Assembly (NCBI RefSeq): GCF_900116645.1
Contig: NZ_FPBO01000013.1
Span: forward strand, 1 to 64,000
Direction: 5' to 3'
Length of the DNA stretch: 64,000 nt
DNA from: Pseudoduganella namucuonensis
GTDB lineage: Bacteria; Pseudomonadota; Gammaproteobacteria; Burkholderiales; Burkholderiaceae_D
A model generated the notes under the pieces. The model saw only the letters and a list, made by a program, of their open reading frames with translations. It was not told the origin of the DNA and made no database searches. Position 1 is the stretch's first letter. Each line of letters starts with the position of its first letter. A program made the position numbers and the translations under genes. Below are positions 1-8,097 of this stretch, one piece after another.

Positions 1-185
1 CCGGCAAGGTGCTGGTGCGCGTGTCGCCGAAGTTCTACCGTCCGGCCGAGGTCGAGCTGCTGATCGGCGATCCCGCCAAGGCCCTGAAGGAACTGGGCTG
101 GGCGCCGAAGACCACGCTGGAGGAACTGTGCCAGATGATGGTGGAGGCCGACCTGCGCCGCAACGAGGCCGGCTTTTCCTTCTGA
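1..185 (+). CDS. gmd: GDP-mannose 4,6-dehydratase, C-terminal end (partial)
   Basis: Only the last 60 or so codons are present, read from base 3 to a TGA at 183-185. The peptide carries the FYRPAEVELLIGDPAKA stretch followed by KELGW, typical of the C-terminus of GDP-mannose 4,6-dehydratase, an NADP-dependent SDR enzyme that turns GDP-D-mannose into GDP-4-keto-6-deoxy-D-mannose in the cytoplasm. The stop overlaps the next start by one base (TGATG), so it is translationally coupled to the reductase that uses its product. The 5' part lies outside the window. Confidence 0.9.
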   Translation, partial: GKVLVRVSPKFYRPAEVELLIGDPAKALKELGWAPKTTLEELCQMMVEADLRRNEAGFSF

Positions 186-1126
186 TGGGCGCCGCCGTGG
201 AAGCGCCGCTGCAATTGTTGTCCCCGGCCCGTGAAGGCGAGGGCAAGCGCGCCCTGGTCACCGGCCTGGCCGGCTTCACCGGCCGCTACGTCGCGCAGGA
301 ACTGCGCGCCGCCGGCTACCGCGTGTTCGGCACCTCGGTGCCGGGCCACGAGGCCGGCGAGGACATGCTGCCGGTCGACCTGACCGACCGCGCCGCCGTG
401 GCCGCCGCCGTGCAGCGCGTGCGGCCGGACGTGGTGGTGCACCTGGCGGCCATCGCCTTCGTCGGCCACGCCGACATCGAACAGATCTACCGCGTCAACG
501 TGGTGGGCACGCGCAACCTGCTGGAGGCGCTGGCGGCGTCGCCGCATCGGCCGTCCGCCGTGCTGCTGGCGTCCAGCGCCAACATCTACGGCAACGCCGA
601 GCTGCCGGTGCTGGACGAGGACGTGAAACCGTCGCCGGCCAACGACTACGCGGTCAGCAAGCTGTCCATGGAATACATGGCGCGGCTGTGGATGGACCGC
701 CTGCCCGTCATCATCACCCGTCCGTTCAACTACACCGGCGTCGGCCAGCACGAGAACTTCCTGCTGCCGAAGATCGTGTCGCACTTCCGCCGCAAGGCCG
801 CCGAGATCGAACTGGGCAACCTGCACGTGTGGCGCGACTTTTCCGACGTGCGCATGGTGGCCGCGGCCTACCGCGCCTTGCTGGCCGGGGCGCCGGCCGG
901 GCGGGCCTACAACATCTGCTCCGGCACCGGCTACTCGCTGGGCGAGGCGCTGGACATGATGAACCGCATCGCCGGCTACGAGATCGCGGTGCGCGTCAAT
1001 CCCGCCTTCGTGCGCGCCAACGAAGTGGTGCGGCTGGTGGGCGACAACAGCCGCCTGGCCGCCGCCGTGGGCGGCATCGCGCCGGTGCCGCTGGAACAGA
1101 CCCTGCGCTGGATGTACGAGGCTTGA
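185..1126 (+). CDS. rmd: GDP-6-deoxy-D-mannose reductase (GDP-D-rhamnose synthesis)
   Basis: 313-residue extended SDR. It reduces GDP-4-keto-6-deoxy-D-mannose to GDP-D-rhamnose. Visible features are the N-terminal nucleotide-binding TGLAGFTGRYV near residue 25, the catalytic Tyr155-x3-Lys159 pair (NDYAVSK), and the RPFNYTGVGQ and ARDFSDVR-like (WRDFSDVR) blocks characteristic of Rmd. GDP-fucose synthase is less likely because the epimerase-type motifs are not apparent. The ATG at 185 overlaps the gmd stop; an open frame extends further upstream but would lie inside gmd. The following glycosyltransferase starts inside its stop codon. Assignment rests on motif recognition plus the gmd neighbour. 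Confidence 0.86.
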   Translation: MGAAVEAPLQLLSPAREGEGKRALVTGLAGFTGRYVAQELRAAGYRVFGTSVPGHEAGEDMLPVDLTDRAAVAAAVQRVRPDVVVHLAAIAFVGHADIEQIYRVNVVGTRNLLEALAASPHRPSAVLLASSANIYGNAELPVLDEDVKPSPANDYAVSKLSMEYMARLWMDRLPVIITRPFNYTGVGQHENFLLPKIVSHFRRKAAEIELGNLHVWRDFSDVRMVAAAYRALLAGAPAGRAYNICSGTGYSLGEALDMMNRIAGYEIAVRVNPAFVRANEVVRLVGDNSRLAAAVGGIAPVPLEQTLRWMYEA

Positions 1127-2265
1127 GTGCTTTGCGCATCGGCCTCTCCACCACCACCATAGAACCGGCGCTGACCGGAGGGCGCCTGGATGGAATCGGC
1201 GTCTACACCCGCGCGCTGCTGCGGCACCTGCCGGCGGCGCTGCCGGCCGGCGGCGCGGTGCTGCCGCTGTCGTTCGCGCCCGTCCGCCAGGGGGCGCCGG
1301 CCCTGAGCGCGGGCAAGCCGCTGCCGCTCTCCTTTCCGCTCGCCACGCTGCGCGACCTGGCGCTGCCGGACGCCGTGCGCCAGCCCATGCCGTCGCTGGA
1401 CCTGTACCACGCCACCGACTACCGCATCGTGCGCATGGACCGCCCGGTGGTGGCGACCTTGCACGACGCGCTGCCGGTGTCCCATCCCGAATGGTGCAAC
1501 CCGCGCCTGCGCCGTCTGAAGAACTGGCTGCAGATAAAAGCCGCCCGCAAGGCCGACCACGTGATCGCCCACACCGCCTTCTCCATCCGCGAACTGGTGG
1601 ACTGCTTCGGCGTGGACGAGCGCCGCGTCAGCGTGGTGCCCTGCGGCGTGGACGAGGAATGGCTGGACGCGCCCGCGCCGGACGCGGTGGCCGAGACCCT
1701 GGCGCAATACGGCCTGAAACCTGGCTACTTCCTGTTCGTCGGCACGCTGCAGCCGCGCAAGAACGTCGGCCGCGTGCTGCAGGCCTACCTGGCGCTGCCG
1801 CCCGTGGTGCGCGCCAGGCGCCAGCTGGTGGTGGTGGGCGCGCCCGGCTGGCGCAGCGAGGAGCAGCAGGCGCAGATGCGGGCCGCCGTGCAGAACGGCG
1901 AGAACGTGCTGTGGCTGGACCGCCTCACGGGCCAGGAGCAGCTGCGCCATGTGTACGCGGCCGCCGGCGTCTTCGTCTTTCCTTCCCTGTACGAGGGCTT
2001 CGGCATCCCGGTGGTGGAGGCCTTCGCCTCCGGCGTGCCGGTGATCGCCTCCAACACCACCTCGCTGCCGGAAGTCACCCGGGGCGCGGCGCTGGAAGTC
2101 GATCCGCTGTCGGTGCCCGAGATCGGCGCCGCCATGCTGGAGCTGGCGCGCGACGACGCGCTGCGCGCGCGCTGCGCCGCCGCCGGCCGCGTGCGCGCCG
2201 TCGAGCTGACCTGGTCCGAGACCGCCCGCAAGACGGCGGCGGTGTACCAAACCCTATTAAGCTGA
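1123..2265 (+). CDS. GT4-family glycosyltransferase
   Basis: 380-residue GT-B fold retaining glycosyltransferase, predicted cytoplasmic. The C-terminal half has the GT4 signature EGFGIPVVEAFASGVPVI (E-x7-E) and an FVGTLQPRKNV donor-side motif; the N-terminal half has the DGIGVYTRAL acceptor-side pattern. The chosen TTG start at 1123 overlaps the rmd stop (TTGA) and gives LSALRIGLSTTTIEPALTGG; no ATG in frame lies nearby. Its position after gmd and rmd suggests it transfers D-rhamnose (or mannose) to a lipid-linked glycan, as WbpY and WbpX do in the Pseudomonas common polysaccharide antigen. The exact linkage cannot be read from sequence. Confidence 0.8.
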   Translation: MSALRIGLSTTTIEPALTGGRLDGIGVYTRALLRHLPAALPAGGAVLPLSFAPVRQGAPALSAGKPLPLSFPLATLRDLALPDAVRQPMPSLDLYHATDYRIVRMDRPVVATLHDALPVSHPEWCNPRLRRLKNWLQIKAARKADHVIAHTAFSIRELVDCFGVDERRVSVVPCGVDEEWLDAPAPDAVAETLAQYGLKPGYFLFVGTLQPRKNVGRVLQAYLALPPVVRARRQLVVVGAPGWRSEEQQAQMRAAVQNGENVLWLDRLTGQEQLRHVYAAAGVFVFPSLYEGFGIPVVEAFASGVPVIASNTTSLPEVTRGAALEVDPLSVPEIGAAMLELARDDALRARCAAAGRVRAVELTWSETARKTAAVYQTLLS

Positions 2266-2279
2266 CTTGTAAGCCGATT

Positions 2280-3389
2280 ATGCGCGTCCTCCATTTCTAC
2301 AAAACCTATTACCCCGACTCCTGGGGCGGCATCGAACAGGTGATACGCCAGATGTGCGTGGGCACCGGCCGCCTGGGCGTCACCAACGAGGTGCTGACGC
2401 TGACGCGCAACGGCGGCCCGACCGAGATGGTGATCGAGGGCCACACGGTGCACCGGGTGCCGAACAATTTCGAGATCGCCTCCAACGCGATGTCGTTCGC
2501 GGCCATCCGCAAGCTGGCGCGCCTGGCGCGCAACGCGGACGTGATCCACTACCACTTCCCCTGGCCCTTCATGGACCTGGCGCACTTCATGGCGCGCATC
2601 GACAAGCCCAGCGTGGTGACCTACCACTCGGACATCGTGCGCCAGAAAACCCTGCTGCGCGTGTACACGCCGCTCAAGCAGCGCTTCCTGCGCAGCGTGA
2701 GCGCCATCGTGGCCACCTCGCCCAACTACATGGCGTCGTCGCCGGTGCTGGGCCGCTACCGCAACAAGACCCGCACCATCACCTACGGCCTGGACAAGTC
2801 GATCTACCCCAAGCCCGCCCAAGCGACGCTGGACAAGTGGCGCGCGCGCTGCGGCGAGCGCTTCTTCCTGTTCATCGGCATGCTGCGCTACTACAAGGGC
2901 CTGCACATCCTGCTGGACGCGCTGGTCAACGCCGACTACCCGGTGGTGATCGTCGGCGCCGGGCCGCTGGAGCAGGAGCTGAAGCAGCAGGCCGAGCGCC
3001 TGGGCCTGACCCACGTGATGTTCGTCGGCGCGCTGGAGGAGGAGGACAAGGTGGCGCTGCTGGAGCTGTGCTACGCCATGGCCTTCCCGTCGCACCTGCG
3101 CTCGGAGGCCTTTGGCATCTCGCTGCTGGAGGCGGCCATGTACGGCAAGCCGATGATCTCCAGCGAGATCGGCACCGGCACCACCTACATCAACGCCGAC
3201 GGCGTGACCGGCCTGGTGGTGCCGCCCAGCGATCCGGCGGCCCTGGGCCAAGCCATGGCCACGCTGTGGGAAAACCCGCAACTGGCGGCGGACATGGGCA
3301 GGCGCGCCGAGGAGCGCTACTGGGAACTGTTCACGGCCGAGCGCATGGCGCAGAACTACGTGTCGCTGTACCGCGAGCTGAAGGGCTAG
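2280..3389 (+). CDS. GT4-family glycosyltransferase, WbpZ-like
   Basis: 369-residue GT4 glycosyltransferase. The N-terminus MRVLHFYKTYYPDSWGGIEQ resembles WbpZ of the Pseudomonas A-band/common polysaccharide cluster, which starts D-rhamnan synthesis. The donor-binding region has FIGMLRYYKG and the E-x7-E motif SEAFGISLLEAAMYGKPMI. It begins 14 bases after the preceding glycosyltransferase and ends 4 bases before a convergent gene, so it is probably the last gene of the gmd-rmd transcript. The role as a D-rhamnosyl- or mannosyltransferase is inferred from neighbours and N-terminal resemblance. Confidence 0.78.
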   Translation: MRVLHFYKTYYPDSWGGIEQVIRQMCVGTGRLGVTNEVLTLTRNGGPTEMVIEGHTVHRVPNNFEIASNAMSFAAIRKLARLARNADVIHYHFPWPFMDLAHFMARIDKPSVVTYHSDIVRQKTLLRVYTPLKQRFLRSVSAIVATSPNYMASSPVLGRYRNKTRTITYGLDKSIYPKPAQATLDKWRARCGERFFLFIGMLRYYKGLHILLDALVNADYPVVIVGAGPLEQELKQQAERLGLTHVMFVGALEEEDKVALLELCYAMAFPSHLRSEAFGISLLEAAMYGKPMISSEIGTGTTYINADGVTGLVVPPSDPAALGQAMATLWENPQLAADMGRRAEERYWELFTAERMAQNYVSLYRELKG

Positions 3390-3393
3390 CGCG

Positions 3394-4386
3394 TCACCGC
3401 TCCGCCCAGCGCTCCTTGATCTCGAGGATGGCGGGCAGCTGGGCCAGGAACAGGTCCACCAGCTCCGGGTCGAAATGCAGCCCGCGCTGCTGCTGCAGGT
3501 AGGCCAGCGCGTCCGGCACCGGCCAGGCCGCCTTGTAGGGGCGCGCCGAGGTCAGCGCGTCGAACACGTCGGCGATGGCCACGATGCGGCCCTCCAGCGG
3601 TATCTCCAGCTCCCTCAATCCCCGCGGATAGCCGCTGCCGTCCCACTTCTCGTGGTGCGTGAGCGCGATGTTGCGCGCCAGCGCCAGCATGCCGTGATCG
3701 TGCTCGCCGATGATGTCCGCGCCGATGGTGGCGTGCGACTGCATCACCTTCCATTCATCCTTGTCCAGCGCGCCCGGCTTTTGCAGGATGCGGTCCGGGA
3801 TGCCGATCTTGCCCACGTCGTGCATGGGGGCGGCGTGCAGCATGTCCTCCGCGTCGGCCTCGCCCATGCCGGCGGCCACCGCCAGCACGCGCGCGTAGTG
3901 GCTCATGCGGATCACGTGCAGGCCGGTCTCGTTGTCCTTGTACTCGGCGGCCAGGCCCAGGCGCTGCACGATCTGCAGGCGCGTCTCCTTCAGCTCGTCC
4001 GCCCGCACCAGCGACAGGTGGGTGCGCACGCGGGCGCGCACGATGGCGGGGCTGAGCGGCTTGGCGATGTAGTCGACCGCGCCCGCCTCGAAGCCGACCA
4101 CCTCGTCGTTCGGGTCGGCCAGGGCGGTGGCGAAGATGACGGGGATGGCGGCGGTGGCAGGATCGGCCTTCAGCGCGCGGCAGATCTCGTGGCCCGTCAT
4201 CCCGGGCAGCATCACGTCCAGCAGGATCAGGTTGGGGCGCTCCTGGCGCGCCAGCTCGAGGGCGCGGGGGCCGTCCTTGGCGTACAGCAGCCGGTAATGG
4301 TCCTGCAGGATCTGCCGCAGCAGCTGCAGGTTGCTCGCTTCGTCGTCCACCGCCAGGATCAGCGGTTGCAGGGGGACCTGGTTCAT
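3394..4386 (-). CDS. Response regulator with HD-GYP phosphodiesterase domain
   Basis: 330 residues: a receiver domain (about 8-125; acidic pair VDDE, phosphoacceptor in LILLDVMLPGMTG) followed by an HD-GYP domain (about 145-325). The metal site H189-D190 (MHDVGKIGIPD), the HH pair (ALTHHEKWDGSGYP) and the GYP triplet are all present, so c-di-GMP hydrolysis is plausible; the family prototype is RpfG. Its ATG overlaps the TGA of the upstream hybrid kinase (ATGA), which makes that kinase the likely phosphodonor. It converges on the glycosyltransferase operon with a gap of only 4 bases. Confidence 0.9.
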   Translation of the reverse strand: MNQVPLQPLILAVDDEASNLQLLRQILQDHYRLLYAKDGPRALELARQERPNLILLDVMLPGMTGHEICRALKADPATAAIPVIFATALADPNDEVVGFEAGAVDYIAKPLSPAIVRARVRTHLSLVRADELKETRLQIVQRLGLAAEYKDNETGLHVIRMSHYARVLAVAAGMGEADAEDMLHAAPMHDVGKIGIPDRILQKPGALDKDEWKVMQSHATIGADIIGEHDHGMLALARNIALTHHEKWDGSGYPRGLRELEIPLEGRIVAIADVFDALTSARPYKAAWPVPDALAYLQQQRGLHFDPELVDLFLAQLPAILEIKERWAER

Positions 4387-7300
4387 AGGGGGGCTTCCTC
4401 GTTGCAGTCGGCGCCGGCCGGGATGGCGTCCATGACCGCGTCCAGTTTAGTTTGCGCCAGCGAAAAGTCAAAATCGTCCAGTGCGCGCCGCAGCTGCGCC
4501 AGCGCGCCGGCCGGCGCGCGGCCTTGCAGGCTGGCCGCCAGGCGGGCCAGCGCGGCGTCGTCCAGCGCGCCGCGCCGCAGCGCATCCATCAGCGCCAGGG
4601 CGGCCGCGCGCGCGGCGTCGGCGTCGAAGTGGACGGCCGGAGCGGTGGCCCGCACAGCGGCCGGCGCGTCGGCCAGCGCATACGCCGGGGCATGGGGCGC
4701 GGCAGGGGCGGGGGCGCCGGCCGGCATCCGGACGGCGATGTCGCCGCCGTGGCGCGCGGCGGGCTTGGCGGCGCCGCCGCGCACCAGGTCGGTCCGCATG
4801 GCGGCGAGCGCCTCGTCCAGCGCCTCGCCGACGCGCGCCAGGTTCTCGGCCAGGGTCTCCGCCAGGGTCTCGGCCAGGCACAGGGCCTGCATGCGTTCGG
4901 CCGTCGCCGCCGGCGCGGGGCGCGGCGTCCGCGCGGGGGGCGGTTGCGTCGCCGGGTTCGCCGCCGGGTTCGCCGCGCTTTGCGCGGCCTCCTCGGCATG
5001 GCCCAGGGCGCGGGCCAGCTGTTCCAGTCCCAGGTTGGCCGCCACGCCGCGCGCGCGATGCGCCAGCGCCTGCATGGTCGGGTAGTCCCGCGTCGCGTGC
5101 AGCGCCTGCAATTGCCGCGCCGCGCCGCTGTAGTCGTCCGCGAAGCGCCGCAGCGCGGTGCGGTAGGCCCGTTCGCCATCCCAGCGCGCCAGGCCCGCCT
5201 CCCGGTTCATCACTTGCGCGTGGCCGCCGCGCCGTCCCGGCTCGGCCAGCGGATCGGCGTCCTCCGGCAGCGCCAGCACCCGCGCGATTTCACGCGACAG
5301 CAGCACCCAGTCCACCGGCTTGGTGGCGAAACCGTCCATGCCCGCCTCCACGCTGGCGCGCCGGTGCGCGTCCAGCACGCTGGCCGTCATCGCGATGATG
5401 GGCACCCGCGGCAGGCCGGCCCGCGCCGCCTCCGCGCGGATCGCGCGGGTGGCGTCCAGGCCGTCCAGCCTCGGCATCTGCACGTCCATCACGATCACGT
5501 CGAAATCGTGTTCGGCCGCCAGCCGCGCGGCCTGTTCGCCGTCGCCGGCGGTGGTCACCGCGTGGCCGCGTTTCTCCATCAACAGGCGCAGCAGTTCCAG
5601 GTTCTGGGCCACGTCGTCCGCCGCCAGCACGCGCAGCGCGGGCAGGGGGTACTCGCCGTGCGGCCTGGGCTGGCGCGCGGCCGGCGCGGCGGCGCCCGCG
5701 CGCAGCGGCAGCAGGATGTGGAAGGCGGCGCCGGCGCCCGGCGCGCTCTCGGCCCAGATGGTGCCGCCCATCAGTTCCACCAGCTTCTTGCTGATGGTGG
5801 TGCCCAGGCCCGTGCCGCCGTAGCGCCGCGTCATCGACGGATCGGCCTGCGTGAAGGGCTCGAAGATGGCGGCCAGCCGGTCCGGCGCGATGCCGATGCC
5901 GGTGTCCCGCACCAGCAGGTGCAGCCGGCCGTCCCGGATGCCGGCGTGCAGCGCGACCTCGCCGCTGGCGGTGAACTTCACCGCGTTGTCCAGCAGGTTG
6001 GTGAGCACCTGGCGCATGCGCAGCGCGTCGCCGTGCAGGCGCGCGGGCAGCTCGGGCGCGCAGTGCAGCCGCAGCGCCAGGCCCTTGGCTTGCGCGGCGG
6101 CGCCCAGCGTGGAGATGACCTCGTCGAGCAGCGGCGCCAGCTCGTAGTCGGCCAGCTCCAGCTCCACCGCGCCCTTGTCCAGCTTGGCCGTGTCCAGCAC
6201 CTCGTTCAGCAGCCGCAGCAGCGAGCGCCCGGCCTTGCGTATCGTGTCCAGGTGGCGGCGCTGCTCCGCTTGCAGGTCCGTGTCCAGCAGCACGTCGGTG
6301 AAGCCCAGGATGGAATTCATCGGCGTGCGGATCTCGTGGCTCATATTGGCCACGAAGGTGGCGCGCGCGGCGGCCGCCTGCTCGGCCTTTTCCTTGGCCT
6401 GGCGCAGGTCCTGCTCCATCTGGCGCCGCTCGGTGATGTCCAGCATCACGCCGTCCAGCCAGCGCACTTCGCCGCCGGCGTCGCGCACCACCGCGCCGTG
6501 CTCCCAGATCCAGCGCAGGCCGCCGTCCGCGTGCCGCAGCGCGTATTCGATCAGGTAGGGCTGCTCGCTGGCGACGCTGTTGGCCAGCGTGCGCGCCAGG
6601 CGCGGGGCGTCGTCCGGCTCGACCAGGCCGGACAGCGTGCGGCTGGCGCCCGGGCCGGTGAAGTCGCGCGCCGGGTAGCCGGCCACGTGCTCCACGCCGT
6701 CGCTCAGGAACACCAGCGGGTAGCCCTCGCCGGCCAGACAGCGGAACGACACGCCGGGAATGTGGCCGATCAGGGAGCGGAACTGCTGCTCGCTTTCGCG
6801 CAGCGCCTGCAGCATGGCGCGCCGTTCGCTGATGTCGGTGATGAACAGCACGAACTGGTCCCGGCCGGCCGCGCGCGCGTGGCCCAGCGCGCGGCGGATC
6901 GGCACCTGCGTGCCGTCCTTGCGCAGGCCCATCAGCTCGGCGCCGGCCTGCGCCGGCCGCACGTCGCCGCGCGCCATGTGGTACAGCAGGCCGTGGCGGG
7001 CCGAGGCCTCCGGGTCCGGCATCAGCAGGGCGATGTTGCGGCCCACGATCTCCTCGCGCCGCCAGCCGAAGATGCGCTCGGCCGAGGCGTTGAATTCCTC
7101 GATCGCGCCCTCGCCGTCGAGCGTGATCACGCCGTCGATGGTGGTGGTCAGCAGCGCGCGCATCCAGCTCTCGCTCTGGCGCTGGTGGCGGTACAGCTCG
7201 CGGTAGCGCAGCAGGGCGTAGGCCGCCATCACCAGCACGGTGAAGGCCATGGTGATGGCGGAGATGGCCAGCGCCAGGAAGGCGCTGCCGGCTTGGGCGT

Positions 7301-7988
7301 GCGAACCGGGCGGCGGCGCGCCGGCGAAGCGCGCGGCGGCCATGGCGGTGTGGTGCATGGCGGCGATGGCGCCGGCCATGGCGAGCGCGGCCAGCGCCAG
7401 GCGCCGGCTGTCGCGCAAGCCGGCCAGGCGCGCCGACTGGCCGTGGCGCAGCCACAGCGCCAGCGCCGCCAGCGGCGCGCCGGCGGCCAGGGCCAGCGCC
7501 AGGATGTCCGGCCGGTAGCTGAGCGCGAGGCTGGTGCGCATGGCGGCCATGCCCATGCCGTACATGGCGCCGAAGCCCAGCGCCGCCACCGCGCCGGCAC
7601 AGGCCAGCAGGCGCGGGGAGGGCCGCCGCCGGCGCGCCAGCAGCAGCGCGGCGGTGGCGCCGGCCACGCCGGGCAGCAGCGACAGCAGGGTCATGGCGGG
7701 GTCGTAGCCGACGTGCGCGCCCAGGTTCAGCGCCAGCATGGCGATGAAGTGCGCGGCCCACACGCCGATGCCCAGCGCCAGGCCGCCGGCCAGCAGCGCC
7801 ACCGTGTGCAGCATGCGGTGGGCCTGGTCGCGGTCCTGGTCGCGCCCGGCGATCTGCAGCCCCATCCACGAACAGAACACGGCCAGGCCCAGCGACAGCG
7901 CGACCAGGCCGGCGTCGTAACGGCCATGCGTCAGCGGCGCCAGGGTGGCGGGGGGCGAAAACAGGTGCAGCAGCGCGGTCGTGTCCAT
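4383..7988 (-). CDS. MHYT-domain hybrid sensor histidine kinase with PAS, REC and HPt
   Basis: 1201 residues from the ATG at 7988 (MDTTALLHLF); a longer frame to 8036 adds 16 residues of poor quality. The N-terminal part (about 1-250) is a seven-helix MHYT sensor with repeats such as WAAHFIAML, MYGMGMAAMR and AAMHHTAMAA, a domain proposed to sense metal or diatomic gas. Then come two PAS/PAC units, HisKA with H551 (NMSHEIRTPMN), HATPase (GTGLGTTISKKL), a receiver with D835 (VIVMDVQMPRLDG) and an HPt domain with H977 (AHRARGVAANLG). A short helical tail of about 70 residues follows. The complete phosphorelay and overlap with the HD-GYP regulator suggest a two-gene c-di-GMP signalling unit. Confidence 0.9.
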   Translation of the reverse strand: MDTTALLHLFSPPATLAPLTHGRYDAGLVALSLGLAVFCSWMGLQIAGRDQDRDQAHRMLHTVALLAGGLALGIGVWAAHFIAMLALNLGAHVGYDPAMTLLSLLPGVAGATAALLLARRRRPSPRLLACAGAVAALGFGAMYGMGMAAMRTSLALSYRPDILALALAAGAPLAALALWLRHGQSARLAGLRDSRRLALAALAMAGAIAAMHHTAMAAARFAGAPPPGSHAQAGSAFLALAISAITMAFTVLVMAAYALLRYRELYRHQRQSESWMRALLTTTIDGVITLDGEGAIEEFNASAERIFGWRREEIVGRNIALLMPDPEASARHGLLYHMARGDVRPAQAGAELMGLRKDGTQVPIRRALGHARAAGRDQFVLFITDISERRAMLQALRESEQQFRSLIGHIPGVSFRCLAGEGYPLVFLSDGVEHVAGYPARDFTGPGASRTLSGLVEPDDAPRLARTLANSVASEQPYLIEYALRHADGGLRWIWEHGAVVRDAGGEVRWLDGVMLDITERRQMEQDLRQAKEKAEQAAAARATFVANMSHEIRTPMNSILGFTDVLLDTDLQAEQRRHLDTIRKAGRSLLRLLNEVLDTAKLDKGAVELELADYELAPLLDEVISTLGAAAQAKGLALRLHCAPELPARLHGDALRMRQVLTNLLDNAVKFTASGEVALHAGIRDGRLHLLVRDTGIGIAPDRLAAIFEPFTQADPSMTRRYGGTGLGTTISKKLVELMGGTIWAESAPGAGAAFHILLPLRAGAAAPAARQPRPHGEYPLPALRVLAADDVAQNLELLRLLMEKRGHAVTTAGDGEQAARLAAEHDFDVIVMDVQMPRLDGLDATRAIRAEAARAGLPRVPIIAMTASVLDAHRRASVEAGMDGFATKPVDWVLLSREIARVLALPEDADPLAEPGRRGGHAQVMNREAGLARWDGERAYRTALRRFADDYSGAARQLQALHATRDYPTMQALAHRARGVAANLGLEQLARALGHAEEAAQSAANPAANPATQPPPARTPRPAPAATAERMQALCLAETLAETLAENLARVGEALDEALAAMRTDLVRGGAAKPAARHGGDIAVRMPAGAPAPAAPHAPAYALADAPAAVRATAPAVHFDADAARAAALALMDALRRGALDDAALARLAASLQGRAPAGALAQLRRALDDFDFSLAQTKLDAVMDAIPAGADCNEEAPL

Positions 7989-8097
7989 GGGCGGGGTAGC
8001 TGTTGTACAAGGTTGTTGCCAAAAACTTAGCAGCATACCTTAACACATTTCCGTATGGAAATAGCGCGAAATCCCGCTCCGCGCCCGGACCGCCGCC

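Noticed and set aside
4452..8030. Very long plus-strand open frame opposite the MHYT kinase
   Set aside because: Its translation is Arg/Gln/His-rich and without motifs, as expected antisense to a GC-rich gene; the minus strand gives a full kinase.
8047..8062. ATTTCC/GGAAAT dyad upstream of the MHYT kinase
   Set aside because: Six-base arms can arise by chance and no known operator matches.
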